From positions 2,368,823-2,432,822 of the forward strand of contig NZ_JAHSTS010000002.1 in NCBI RefSeq assembly GCF_019145435.1: 64,000 nucleotides of DNA. The letters run 5' to 3'. The stretch is from Pseudomonas ekonensis. Its GTDB lineage: Bacteria; Pseudomonadota; Gammaproteobacteria; Pseudomonadales; Pseudomonadaceae. The translations under genes were made by a program, and so were the position numbers. Below the pieces are notes generated by a model. The model made no database searches. It was given only the letters and a program-made list of their open reading frames with translations, and was not told the origin of the DNA. Positions 18,443-26,864 of the stretch are shown one piece after another; the stretch's first letter is position 1; every line of letters starts with the position of its first letter.

Positions 18443-19762
18443 TTACAGACCCACGCTCTGGCGCAGGCCCGCCAGGGGCCGGCGCAGCAGGTACAGCGCC
18501 AGCGGTGCGCGCTCGCCAAAGATCTTCGCCGTGCCGCGCAAGCCGATGCGCGGCGGCGCTTCGGTGAAGCCGGCATCCAGCCGATAGGCCAGTTGGCCGC
18601 CGGCGGTGGGCTGCGCCTCGTAGGCCGAGCGTTCGAGGGTCGCGAGATGGCGTTGCAGCGGGTCGCTGTCGAGAAACAGCGAAATCTGCGCGCCGGGCTC
18701 CAGCGCGATGGCGTCGCCCACCGCCAGTTCGATGCGCAGCTCGGCCTGGCTCGGGTCGGCGATCTCCATCAGCCGTTCGCCGGTCTGCACCGGTTTGCCG
18801 GTCCAGCGTTCGGCGTCGGCGAACACGGCGATGCCGTCGCGCTCGGCGCGCACTTCGCTGCGGTTGAGCAGTTCGCGGGCGTAATCGCGCTCGGCGCGCT
18901 TCTGCTCGACCCGGGCCGCCAGCAGATCCACCCGGGAGCTGGACTCGGCATCGGCGAACGAACGCTGGGAATTGGATTTGAGTTCGGCTTCGGCGACGCC
19001 CAGGGCGCGCTCGGCGACGTCGGCCTGGGCCTTGAGGGTCGTGCTGTCGAAACGCAGCAGCAGGTCGCCGGCCTTCACGCTCTGGTTGGGCTTGACCCGG
19101 AATTCGGCGATCACCCCGTCCAGCGGCGCGGCGACCACACGGCCGCCCAGCGGCACCACTTCGGCAGGCGCCAGCACCGACTGGCGCACCGGCACCAACA
19201 GGCCGAGCAGCACCACCGCCGCCAGCGCCGCCTGACGCTTGCGCGTCCAGCGCAACCGCCACGGCTTGCGCGGCTGCAAGGCCAGCCAGGCATGGCTGCA
19301 AGTGTCGCCCAGTTGCGACAGCAGAACTTGCTCGGAGGGGTTCCACGGCACGTCCCGGGCCAGCCACAAACCGCCGAACACCTCGCCGTGACGGTCGACC
19401 AGCGGCAGCCAGAACACCTGCAGCGCCGACAGGCTCTGCCAGTCGGCCCGCACCGGCTCGCTGACCATCTGCGGCGCGATCACCCGCGCCTGCTTCAGCA
19501 CACCTTGCTTGAACAACTGCGCCACGGCCTGTTCGACGAACGCCACGAACGGCGCGTTCGGCTCCACCGCACTGACCCCGGTCACGGCCTGCACCTTGCC
19601 GGCGATCAACAGCGCCGCGTGGCGATAGCCGAACAGCGACTGCCCGTCATTGACCAGGCCGTAGGCCAACTGCGGGACGTCGCGGGCTGCGCGGATCTGC
19701 CGTTCGAGGTCAAGGAACCGGGCGAACACCTGCTCGGCGCCGCCCCCCGCCGGGGCGTTCAA
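18443..19762 (-). CDS. HlyD-like adaptor with cytoplasmic GAF-like N-terminal domain
   Basis: 439 residues. Residues ~1-165 are a soluble region resembling a GAF fold (LFGYRHAALLIAG; FWLPLVDRHGEVFGGLWLARD; LLSQLGDTCSHAWLAL). One transmembrane helix follows (~178-195), then a HlyD/membrane-fusion-protein architecture: lipoyl half-motifs (GVIAEFRVKPNQSVKAGDLLLRFD), a helical hairpin and a beta-barrel part. It would sit in the inner membrane with the adaptor in the periplasm and the sensor-like part in the cytoplasm. It overlaps the upstream adaptor gene by 4 bp (ATGA) and is directly followed by the M50 gene, so the three are one translationally coupled unit. Confidence 0.8.
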   Translation of the reverse strand: MNAPAGGGAEQVFARFLDLERQIRAARDVPQLAYGLVNDGQSLFGYRHAALLIAGKVQAVTGVSAVEPNAPFVAFVEQAVAQLFKQGVLKQARVIAPQMVSEPVRADWQSLSALQVFWLPLVDRHGEVFGGLWLARDVPWNPSEQVLLSQLGDTCSHAWLALQPRKPWRLRWTRKRQAALAAVVLLGLLVPVRQSVLAPAEVVPLGGRVVAAPLDGVIAEFRVKPNQSVKAGDLLLRFDSTTLKAQADVAERALGVAEAELKSNSQRSFADAESSSRVDLLAARVEQKRAERDYARELLNRSEVRAERDGIAVFADAERWTGKPVQTGERLMEIADPSQAELRIELAVGDAIALEPGAQISLFLDSDPLQRHLATLERSAYEAQPTAGGQLAYRLDAGFTEAPPRIGLRGTAKIFGERAPLALYLLRRPLAGLRQSVGL

Positions 19763-20541
19763 TTGAGCTCCGCGAAGCGTGCGGTGCCGCTCATGCCGGC
19801 GAGCAGGCCGCTCGAGTTCGGCAACGTGGCCACCAGCAGCAGGGTCTGGCTGCCCTCGTCGATCCGCGCGCCGAGGCGCTTGACCGTGGCATCGATCGGC
19901 TTGCCGGTCTCATCGGGGACGAAGCTGAAGGTCTGGCCGGGCTTGAGCCGGGCCATCCAGCGCGACGGCACCAGCAGGTGGATCTCCAGGGTGCGGTTGT
20001 CGACCACATCCAGCAGCGGCGCGCCCGCCGGCACGCTCTCGTAGCGCTGCACCTTGCGCTCCACCACTTGCCCGTCGAACGGTGCGATCACGTTGCAGCG
20101 CTTGACCTGCACCTGGTACACCTGGGACTGCGCCTGGGTCTCGCTGACTTTGGCCTCGGCCCGCGCCACCTCGAACCGCCCGACGGAATTGAGCGCCGCC
20201 AGTTGCCGGTTGTGCGCCAGCTCTTCGCCGGCGCCGCGGCTGGCGGCCTGCGCCGCGTTGAGCTGGGCCTGGTAGGCCGAACAGTCGAAGCGCGCCAGGG
20301 TATCGCCCTTCTTGAAGGACTCGCCCTCGCTGAACGGCAGCTCGACGATGCGCCCTGACAGCTCGCTGGCCAGCACCGCCTGATCGCGGGCGCGCAGCAC
20401 GCCGCGGGCCTCGCTGCCACTGGCGGCAGCCTGGGCGGCCACACCGTTTTCCAGCAGCGGATCGTCTGGCGCGGGGGGTTGCGCCTGAACTGCACTCGCT
20501 GCAAGGGACATTCCGAGAACCCAACCACGAAAACGCTGCAT
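19759..20541 (-). CDS. Periplasmic adaptor (RND/HlyD membrane-fusion family)
   Basis: 260 residues with an N-terminal signal peptide (cleavage likely after AVQA, residue ~20). The lipoyl half-motif (IVELPFSEGESFKKGDTLARFD) leads into a coiled coil and the second half (CNVIAPFDGQVVERKVQRYESVPAGAPLLDVV), then a beta-barrel segment. It is shorter than typical RND adaptors (about 350-400) and lacks the membrane-proximal end. It is the first gene of the leftward operon of adaptor, GAF-adaptor, M50-adaptor and GNAT. No RND pump or TolC gene follows, so the usual efflux role is unlikely. Confidence 0.8.
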   Translation of the reverse strand: MQRFRGWVLGMSLAASAVQAQPPAPDDPLLENGVAAQAAASGSEARGVLRARDQAVLASELSGRIVELPFSEGESFKKGDTLARFDCSAYQAQLNAAQAASRGAGEELAHNRQLAALNSVGRFEVARAEAKVSETQAQSQVYQVQVKRCNVIAPFDGQVVERKVQRYESVPAGAPLLDVVDNRTLEIHLLVPSRWMARLKPGQTFSFVPDETGKPIDATVKRLGARIDEGSQTLLLVATLPNSSGLLAGMSGTARFAELN

Positions 20542-20710
20542 GACCGCTACTCCCTGTCGGATGTGCGGAGTCTACGACAGCGGGGTTTAGCGTCAAGCGA
20601 AAGGCCATCATTGCGACAACGATTGGCGTAATCTCATGAAACAGACTATGGTCGACCCATCGAAAATATAACCTTTATGGAATATTCCATGACGCTTATA
20701 TTTGCCTCCC

Positions 20711-21076
20711 ATGAATTGGGAAATCGAATACACCGACGAGTTCGGCAATTGGTGGGACGGCCTCACGGAAAGCGAGCAGAGCTCTGTGGCCGCAAGCGTC
20801 AAACTGCTGGGCCAGTTCGGGCCGGGCCTGCGCTTCCCGCACAGCAGCGCCATCAATGGATCACGACATGGCCATCTGCGCGAGTTGCGGATTCAACATG
20901 CCGGACGGCCCTACCGCATCCTGTATGCATTTGACCCGCGGCGCTGCGCATTGCTGTTGATCGGCGGAGACAAAACCGGTCAGGATCGCTGGTATGAAGT
21001 CAATGTCCCGCTCGCCGATCGACTGTACGACGAGCATCTCGATACATTGCGCAAAGAGGGTTATCACGATGGCTAA
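20711..21076 (+). CDS. higB: HigB/RelE-type toxin (phage Gp49-like)
   Basis: 121 residues from the ATG at 20711 (MNWEIEYTDEFGNWW). The core GHLRELRIQHAGRPYRILYAFDPRRCALLLIGGDKTG matches the Gp49-like/HigB branch of RelE-fold toxins, which cut mRNA on the ribosome. It overlaps the antitoxin gene by 8 bp, toxin first, the usual hig order. Cytoplasmic. The pair lies alone between two leftward operons. Confidence 0.85.
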   Translation: MNWEIEYTDEFGNWWDGLTESEQSSVAASVKLLGQFGPGLRFPHSSAINGSRHGHLRELRIQHAGRPYRILYAFDPRRCALLLIGGDKTGQDRWYEVNVPLADRLYDEHLDTLRKEGYHDG

Positions 21077-21374
21077 GAAATTTGCCGAACTCGAAGCGCG
21101 CATGACACCCGAAGCCCGGGCACGCGCCGAATCGATCTACGAACAACACATCAAGGAAATGCCTCTCAACGAGTTGCGGCAGGCCAGAGCCTTGAGCCAG
21201 GCGACGCTTGCCGAAACACTGCACGTCAATCAGGCGGCGATCTCGAAAATGGAACGTCGGACCGACATGTACATCAGCACCTTGCGCAACTACATCCGCG
21301 CAATGGGCGGCGAGCTCGAAATCATCGCCACATTTCCCGACGGGCAGATCAAAATCGAAAACTTCGCAGGTTGA
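21069..21374 (+). CDS. higA: HigA-type antitoxin, XRE-family helix-turn-helix
   Basis: 101 residues starting MAKKFAELEARM at the ATG at 21069. The helix-turn-helix spans about residues 37-65 (LRQARALSQATLAETLHVNQ..ISKMER), followed by a short C-terminal strand region (GGELEIIATFPDG). It should bind the HigB toxin and repress the operon promoter upstream of 20711. The start overlaps the toxin's stop, so the two are co-translated. Confidence 0.85.
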   Translation: MAKKFAELEARMTPEARARAESIYEQHIKEMPLNELRQARALSQATLAETLHVNQAAISKMERRTDMYISTLRNYIRAMGGELEIIATFPDGQIKIENFAG

Positions 21375-21401
21375 GTCCTCTAGGCTCAATTGAACCTGCG
21401 A
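21364..21401 (+). terminator. Candidate hairpin at the end of the higBA operon
   Basis: Nine-bp inverted repeat tcgcaggtt (21364-21372) / aacctgcga (21393-21401), partly inside the last codons of higA, followed by ggtttt. The T run is short, so termination strength is uncertain. Confidence 0.45.
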
Positions 21402-21465
21402 GGTTTTCGGGTTCCGCATCCTCTGCCCGTTCGGGTGAGGCACTCCCTGCCCGATCACGTGAGCC

Positions 21466-22998
21466 TTAGCGCTGCACCACCTCCCCTTCCGGATACACCG
21501 ACTCCCACCCCCCGCCCAACGCCCGGTACAGTCCGACCATCGCTAGCGACACCCCGGCGGAGCTTTCCACCCATTGCTCCTGCGTCGTCAGCAGCGCGCT
21601 CTGCACGGTGAGGACGTTGACGAAATCGACCACGCCTTCGACGTACTGCTGTTGCGCGGTGCGCAGGGCGATGCGGTTCTGGCGCACGGCTTCGGCCAGG
21701 CTGTCGCGGCGGCGCTGGCTGGCGTTGTAGGCCGTCAGCTGGTCGTCGATCTCATGCCAGGCGCGCAGCACGGTCTGCTGGTAGGCGATCGCCGCCTCCT
21801 GCTGTTGGGCTTCGCGCAGGTGCAGCACGCCGCGCAGGCGGCCGCCGTCGAACAGCGGCAGGCTCAGTTGCGGGCCGATGGCGAAGGCCCGCGAGCCCCA
21901 GGAGCCGAAGTCGCTCAGTTGCATGGCCTGCGAGCCGAGGTTGCCGGACAGCGTGATGCGCGGATAGAAATCCCCCTCGGCCACGCCGATGTTGGCGGTG
22001 GCCGCATGCAGCCGGGCTTCGGCCTGGCGGATGTCCGGACGGCGTTCGGCCAGTTGCGACGGCAGGCCGATGGCGACCCGGGGCGGCGACTGCGGCACCG
22101 GCGCATCCGCGGACAACGCTTTGGACAAGGCCTGCGGCGGCTCTCCCATCAGCAGGCTGATGGCGTTGATCAGCTGCGCCTGGCGCTGCTCCAGCGCCGG
22201 CAGCCGCGACTCGATGGCGGCGACCTGCGCGGCGGCTTCGGCGACGTCCAGGTCGGTGGCCACCCCATCGTTCAGGCGCAGCTGCGACAGTTTCAGGCTG
22301 TGCCGGGCGACGTCCAGGTTCTGCTCGGTGACCGCGCGGGTGTTCTGCACGCCGCGCAGCTGGATGTAGTTCTGCGCGGTGTCGGCCAGGACTGCCAGCA
22401 GCACGCCGCGGCGGTCGTTTTCCGCCACTTCAAGATTGGCGTCGGCGGCTTCGGTCTCCCGGCGCACGCGGCCCCAGAAATCGAGTTCCCACGAGGCGGA
22501 GAACCCGGCGTCCCACAGGTTGAAGGCCGAGTCGCCATTGCGCCCCGACGGGTCGTTGAGGCCCTCGCCGCTGTTGCGCTTGCGCGCATAGCCGCCGGTG
22601 ACGGCGGTGGTCGGGTAGCGGTCGGCGGTGATCGCCTGACGGACCGCGCGGCTCTGTTGCAGACGGCTGGCGGCGCGCTGCAGGTCGAGGTTGCTGTTCA
22701 TCGCACGCTGGGTGAGGGCCGAGAGCTGCGGGTCGTGGAAGACTTCCCACCAGCGTTCGCTCAGAGGCTCGGCGACCGCTTGGCTCGGGGCGGTCCGGGC
22801 GGGTTGGGCCCATTCGCCGATCTGCACGCCCTCGGGTTGGCGAAAATCCGGGCCGACGGTGCAAGCGCTGAGACTGACGACGAGCAGAACGCTCGAAAGG
22901 CGTTGCGGCCATTGGCCGATCCGCGAGCAGACCCGCTCCCGCAGGGCGATTAGTACAAGGCCGTTCACGCAGGCGCCGGCCGGTTCGACGTTCATCAT
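21466..22998 (-). CDS. Outer-membrane efflux lipoprotein, NodT/OprM family
   Basis: 510 residues. The start ATGATG at 22998 overlaps the stop of the upstream adaptor gene. An N-terminal segment ends in lipobox LSAC, followed by TVGPDFRQPE, the signature start of mature NodT-family factors. Two OEP repeats are visible (NSNLDLQRAASRLQQSRA; RPDIRQAEARLHAATANIGVAEGDFYPRITLSG). It forms the TolC-like duct for the MFS pump encoded upstream. The segment before the hydrophobic stretch is long, so a start a few codons further in is possible. Confidence 0.9.
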   Translation of the reverse strand: MMNVEPAGACVNGLVLIALRERVCSRIGQWPQRLSSVLLVVSLSACTVGPDFRQPEGVQIGEWAQPARTAPSQAVAEPLSERWWEVFHDPQLSALTQRAMNSNLDLQRAASRLQQSRAVRQAITADRYPTTAVTGGYARKRNSGEGLNDPSGRNGDSAFNLWDAGFSASWELDFWGRVRRETEAADANLEVAENDRRGVLLAVLADTAQNYIQLRGVQNTRAVTEQNLDVARHSLKLSQLRLNDGVATDLDVAEAAAQVAAIESRLPALEQRQAQLINAISLLMGEPPQALSKALSADAPVPQSPPRVAIGLPSQLAERRPDIRQAEARLHAATANIGVAEGDFYPRITLSGNLGSQAMQLSDFGSWGSRAFAIGPQLSLPLFDGGRLRGVLHLREAQQQEAAIAYQQTVLRAWHEIDDQLTAYNASQRRRDSLAEAVRQNRIALRTAQQQYVEGVVDFVNVLTVQSALLTTQEQWVESSAGVSLAMVGLYRALGGGWESVYPEGEVVQR

Positions 22999-24065
22999 CG
23001 CTGGGTCACCTCGCGCACCGACGTCACCGAACTGTTGGTGTCGATGCTCGCCTCCACCGACATCCCCACCCGCAGCCGCTCGGCCGACGGCTGGCCCGGC
23101 TCCAGCAGGATCTTCACCGGAATCCGCTGCACCACCTTGGTGAAGTTGCCGGTGGCGTTGTCCGGTTTCACCGCCGCGAACGTCACCCCGGTGGCCGGGG
23201 CGATGCTCTCCACGCGCCCGTTCAGGGCTTCGCCGCCCAGGCTGTCGACCCGCACCTGCACGTCCTGCCCCGGCTGCACGTCGGTCAACTGGGTTTCCTG
23301 GAAGTTGGCCACCACGTAGGCCTGCTGCAGCGGCACCACCGCCAGCAGCTTGCTGCCCGGCGTCACGTAGGCGCCGACCCGCACGGCGCGCTCGCCGATC
23401 ATGCCGTCCTGCGGCGCGGTGATGCGGGTGTACGAAAGGTCGAAGCTGGCGATCTCCAGCGCGGCCTGCGCGCGTTTCAGGCCACCGTCGGCGGCGTCGC
23501 GCTGGGCGGTGAGGATTTCCACCTGCTTGCGTTCCGCCGCCAGCACCGCCGTGGCGGTGTCCAGCCGCGCCGTGGCCTGGTCGATGCGGGTGCGTGCTTG
23601 CTGGGCGTTCTGCACGGTGCCGGCCCCGACACCGGCCAGGTGGCTGTAGCGGTTCAGTTCCTGCTGGGCGAAAGCCATTTCCGCCTTGGCCGCCACCACC
23701 GAGGCCTGGGCCTGGGCGATCACCGAAGCCTGACGCTCCAGGGTGGCCTTGGCGTTCTGCAGTTGCGCACGGGCGACCTGGGTCTGCGCATCGGCGGCTT
23801 CGGCGGCGGCGCGCAGGTCGCGGTCGTCGATCAGCGCCAGCAGTTGCCCGGCCTTGACCTGCTGGTTGTCCTCCACCAGCACTTGCTTGATGAACCCCGC
23901 CACCCGCGGCACGACCAGGGTGTAGTCGGCGGACACATAGGCGTCGTTGGTGTTCTGCTGGGTGCGTTTGCCGAACAGGCCCGGCACCGCCAGATGCAGC
24001 AGCACGCCGACGGCCAGTGCGGCCGCCACGGCGACCGCGAGTTTTTGCTTTGCTTGAGTCGTCAT
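22995..24065 (-). CDS. EmrA-like membrane fusion protein of an MFS efflux system
   Basis: 356 residues. One N-terminal membrane anchor (~10-30) is followed by NTNDAYVSADYTLVVPRVAGFI, the EmrA-type lipoyl half, a long coiled coil (~80-190) and the returning half (ITAPQDGMIGERAVRVGAYVTPGSKLLAVVPL). It links the MFS pump to the outer-membrane duct. It lies 18 bp downstream of the pump gene and overlaps the duct gene. Confidence 0.9.
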   Translation of the reverse strand: MTTQAKQKLAVAVAAALAVGVLLHLAVPGLFGKRTQQNTNDAYVSADYTLVVPRVAGFIKQVLVEDNQQVKAGQLLALIDDRDLRAAAEAADAQTQVARAQLQNAKATLERQASVIAQAQASVVAAKAEMAFAQQELNRYSHLAGVGAGTVQNAQQARTRIDQATARLDTATAVLAAERKQVEILTAQRDAADGGLKRAQAALEIASFDLSYTRITAPQDGMIGERAVRVGAYVTPGSKLLAVVPLQQAYVVANFQETQLTDVQPGQDVQVRVDSLGGEALNGRVESIAPATGVTFAAVKPDNATGNFTKVVQRIPVKILLEPGQPSAERLRVGMSVEASIDTNSSVTSVREVTQR

Positions 24066-24083
24066 AAAAACCTTCAGTTCCAG

Positions 24084-25622
24084 TCAGGTCGGCGCACGGG
24101 GCGGGAAGATCCGCGTCGGCAGCCAGAAAATCAGCAGGATCAGCGCCACGGCGACACCGGCCATGCACAGGTAAAGATCCGAGGAGGTCAGCACCACGGC
24201 TTGCTCGTGCAAGCGATGGGCGAGGCCGGCGCCGTCGGGGTCGGCCAAGGGCGAATTGCCGAGGCGATCCACCAGCATCGTCGAGTGGAAATGCAGGCGC
24301 GCGGTGGTCAGCGCGTCGATCACCCCGGTGGCGATCACCGCCGCCAGGCCTTTTACGGTGTTGAACCAGGCCGAGGCGAACGGCCCGTCCAGCGGCGTGA
24401 TGCTGCCGGTGGAGAGCATCAGCAGCGGCAGTACCGCCATCGGCTGCCCGAAGATCTGCAGCCATTGCAGGATGTAGAAGTCGTCGCGTATCCACGCCGA
24501 CGTCAGCTGCGAGCCGCCCAGGCACGACAGCGCCAGCATGCTCAGGCCAAGGCCCAGCACCCAGCGGCAGTCGACCCAACGCAGGTTGCACAGCGCCGCC
24601 ACCAGCGGCAGCGCGATCAGTTGCGGCAACGCCGCCAGCAGCATGATCGGCGCGGTCTGCACCGGGCGGTAACCCTGCACCTGGGCCAGGTAGCCGGAAG
24701 GAATCAGGATCACCGCCAGCAGGATCACCAACACCCCGGCCAGGGTCAGCAGCGCGAACGACAGGTTGCGGATGCCCAGCATCTGCAATTTGAAGAACGG
24801 GATCGGCTGCGACCACTCGTTGATCAGGAACGCCACCAGCAGCAGCGCGCCGGCGCCGAGCAGGCCGCAGATCAGATCCGACTCGAACCAGTCCAGGCGA
24901 TTGCCCTGCAGCAGTCCGATCACCAGCATGCAGATCGCCGGGAACCCCAGCAGCAGGCCTTTCCAGTTGAACGCTTTCAGGCGCTCCAGGCGCAGCGGAT
25001 CCTGCGGCAAACCGTAGGCCACCGCGGCCATGGCGATCAGGCACGGCACGATGATCTGCCAGAACGTCCACTGCCAGCCGACGTGCTCGGTCCACAGCCC
25101 CGCCAGCGGCGTGCCCAGACCCGGGCCGAACGTGGCGGTCAACGCGTAGCCGGCCAGGCCGTAGAGCTTGACGCCGGGCGGCAGGAAACGCAGCGCCACC
25201 GTCATGAGCATCGGCGGCAACGCACCGCCAGCCAGCCCTTGCAGGGTGCGCATCAGCAGCAGGCTTTCGTAGTTGGGGGCGAACGGGCAGAGCACGCCGA
25301 GCAGGGTGAACACAGCGATGGCGCACAGGGTGAAACGCCGCAGCGAGAACGTCACCGAGCACCACGGCGCGAACGCCATCGCCGCCACCGAGGTCGCGGT
25401 GTAGCAGGCGACGAGCCAGGTGCCTTCGTCGTAACCGATGCCCAGGGCGCCGCGGATGTCGGCCAGGGCGACCTTGGTCACCATTTCGTTGAGGCCCGAC
25501 ACCAGCACCGCCAGCAGCACACCGACCAGGCCGATGATGATCCGCGCTCCGAACACCGGCGGCGCGGCGGCCGGCGCCGCAGCGGTCGCGGCCGCAGGGG
25601 CCGGCACCGTCAGGGATGTCAT
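24084..25622 (-). CDS. EmrB-like MFS multidrug transporter (DHA2, 14-TM)
   Basis: 512 residues with about 14 hydrophobic segments. Typical family phrases are seen: ALADIRGALGIGYDEGTWLVACY in helices 1-2 and RTLQGLAGGALPPML in helix 4. It is a proton-driven inner-membrane exporter acting with the adaptor and NodT-type duct encoded directly downstream. The N-terminus has an Ala/Pro-rich tail before the first helix. The first gene of the operon; a LysR gene lies 220 bp upstream on the same strand and may control it. Confidence 0.9.
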   Translation of the reverse strand: MTSLTVPAPAAATAAAPAAAPPVFGARIIIGLVGVLLAVLVSGLNEMVTKVALADIRGALGIGYDEGTWLVACYTATSVAAMAFAPWCSVTFSLRRFTLCAIAVFTLLGVLCPFAPNYESLLLMRTLQGLAGGALPPMLMTVALRFLPPGVKLYGLAGYALTATFGPGLGTPLAGLWTEHVGWQWTFWQIIVPCLIAMAAVAYGLPQDPLRLERLKAFNWKGLLLGFPAICMLVIGLLQGNRLDWFESDLICGLLGAGALLLVAFLINEWSQPIPFFKLQMLGIRNLSFALLTLAGVLVILLAVILIPSGYLAQVQGYRPVQTAPIMLLAALPQLIALPLVAALCNLRWVDCRWVLGLGLSMLALSCLGGSQLTSAWIRDDFYILQWLQIFGQPMAVLPLLMLSTGSITPLDGPFASAWFNTVKGLAAVIATGVIDALTTARLHFHSTMLVDRLGNSPLADPDGAGLAHRLHEQAVVLTSSDLYLCMAGVAVALILLIFWLPTRIFPPRAPT

Positions 25623-25733
25623 GAACGCACACTCCGGTTGATTGAATACCGGAGCATGGTAGTGGGACTTAATGCTGACGAAAATTGACTTATCGGCAGC
25701 TTATAAGTGCATCTGACGCAACCATGGATGTCG

Positions 25734-25824
25734 TGTGGTGAGGGAGCTTGCTCCCGCCGGGCGCTCGGCGATCACCAAGGAGGGCCTGCCCTGCAGGCCA
25801 GCGGGAGCAAGCGCCCTCGCCACA
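25734..25824. repeat. REP-type inverted repeat pair
   Basis: tgtggtgagggagcttgctcccg (25734-25756) pairs with its near-perfect reverse complement at 25802-25824 (21 of 23 bases). This is the common Pseudomonas intergenic REP/BIME type. It lies between the LysR and MFS genes. Confidence 0.8.
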
Positions 25825-25842
25825 GGCCGGCAGTCCGGACGG

Positions 25843-26760
25843 TCAGGGCTGCGCGGCGCGCCAGGTCTCGTCGCAGCACGTCTTGAGAGTCTCGCGCAAC
25901 CAACGGTGGGCCGGATCCTTGTCGAAACGCGGGTGCCAGGCCTGGGTCAGCATCAGAGTCGGCAACGGGACCGGCAGGTCGAACGAACGCAGCTTCAGCC
26001 CCAGCCGCCGCACGCTCAGCAAGGCTTCCTTGGGCACCGGCAGGATCAGGTCGGAGTCCGGCAACGCGAACATCGCCGCATGGAAGCTCGGGGCGATCAC
26101 CGCCACCCGCCGCTCCAGGCCCAGGGCGTTGAGCGCCGTGTCGATGGGGCCGCGGGCGATGCCCCGGCGAGACATGCTGATGTGGGAGAACCCGGCGTAG
26201 CGCTCGGCGGTGATTTCGGCGTCGAACAACGGGTGGTCTTCGCGCACCAGGCCGACGAAGTGGGTGGAGAACAGGTTCTGCACCTTCACCTCCGGCGTCA
26301 CCGGTCGGGTGTTGCTCACGCTCAGGTCAATCCGTCCTTCACGCAGCGCCTCATCGTCGCCGTCGCCTTCGGGGACGAAGCGCAGTTCGCAGTGCGGCGC
26401 CTGACGGTCGAGGGTGTCGAACAGCTTGCCGCCATAGACGCCGACAAAAAAATCGTTGGCGCGGATGCTGAAGCGCCGGCGCAAGGTGCCCAGCTCCACG
26501 GCATCCGCCGAGCGGAACAGCAGCGCGGCCTGTTCGACCACGTCGCGCACCTGTTCGCGCAGTTCCAGCGCCTTGGGTGTCGGCACCAGGCCCCGGCCCG
26601 CGCGCACCAGGATCGGGTCGCCGATGGCCTCGCGGATCCGCGTGAGGGTGCGGCTCATGGCTGCCGGGCTGAGGTTCATCCGCCGCGCCGCGCCGACCAC
26701 GCTGCCTTCGTTGAGCAGGGCGTCGAGGGCGACCAGCAGGTTCATGTCCGGAAGTTGCAT
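25843..26760 (-). CDS. LysR-family transcriptional regulator
   Basis: 305 residues from the ATG at 26760 (MQLPDMNLLVALDALL); an in-frame GTG at 26796 would add 12 residues. The helix-turn-helix lies at ~18-60 (GSVVGAARRMNLSPAAMSRTLTRIREAIGDPILVRAGRGLVPT). The effector-binding domain follows from ~90. It is co-directional with the efflux operon downstream and with the sulfonate-type ABC genes upstream, so it could regulate either. The target is not evident. Confidence 0.9.
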   Translation of the reverse strand: MQLPDMNLLVALDALLNEGSVVGAARRMNLSPAAMSRTLTRIREAIGDPILVRAGRGLVPTPKALELREQVRDVVEQAALLFRSADAVELGTLRRRFSIRANDFFVGVYGGKLFDTLDRQAPHCELRFVPEGDGDDEALREGRIDLSVSNTRPVTPEVKVQNLFSTHFVGLVREDHPLFDAEITAERYAGFSHISMSRRGIARGPIDTALNALGLERRVAVIAPSFHAAMFALPDSDLILPVPKEALLSVRRLGLKLRSFDLPVPLPTLMLTQAWHPRFDKDPAHRWLRETLKTCCDETWRAAQP

Positions 26761-26864
26761 CGCAAGCACTCGTGGCCGATCAGGATTGATTCGCACGCAA
26801 TGCTAGCAGACATCCTTCAGGATCGGCGGCGGTTGCACGGACGCCATCGCCAGGCACCCTGAGT

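Noticed and set aside
19759..20541. RND drug-efflux adaptor of a conventional pump
   Set aside because: No RND pump or outer-membrane factor follows; the partners are a GAF-adaptor and an M50-adaptor.
21466..25632. A single 1388-codon open frame spanning the efflux operon
   Set aside because: Only its 3' 510 codons are real (NodT-type protein from 22998). The rest runs out of frame through the adaptor and MFS genes.
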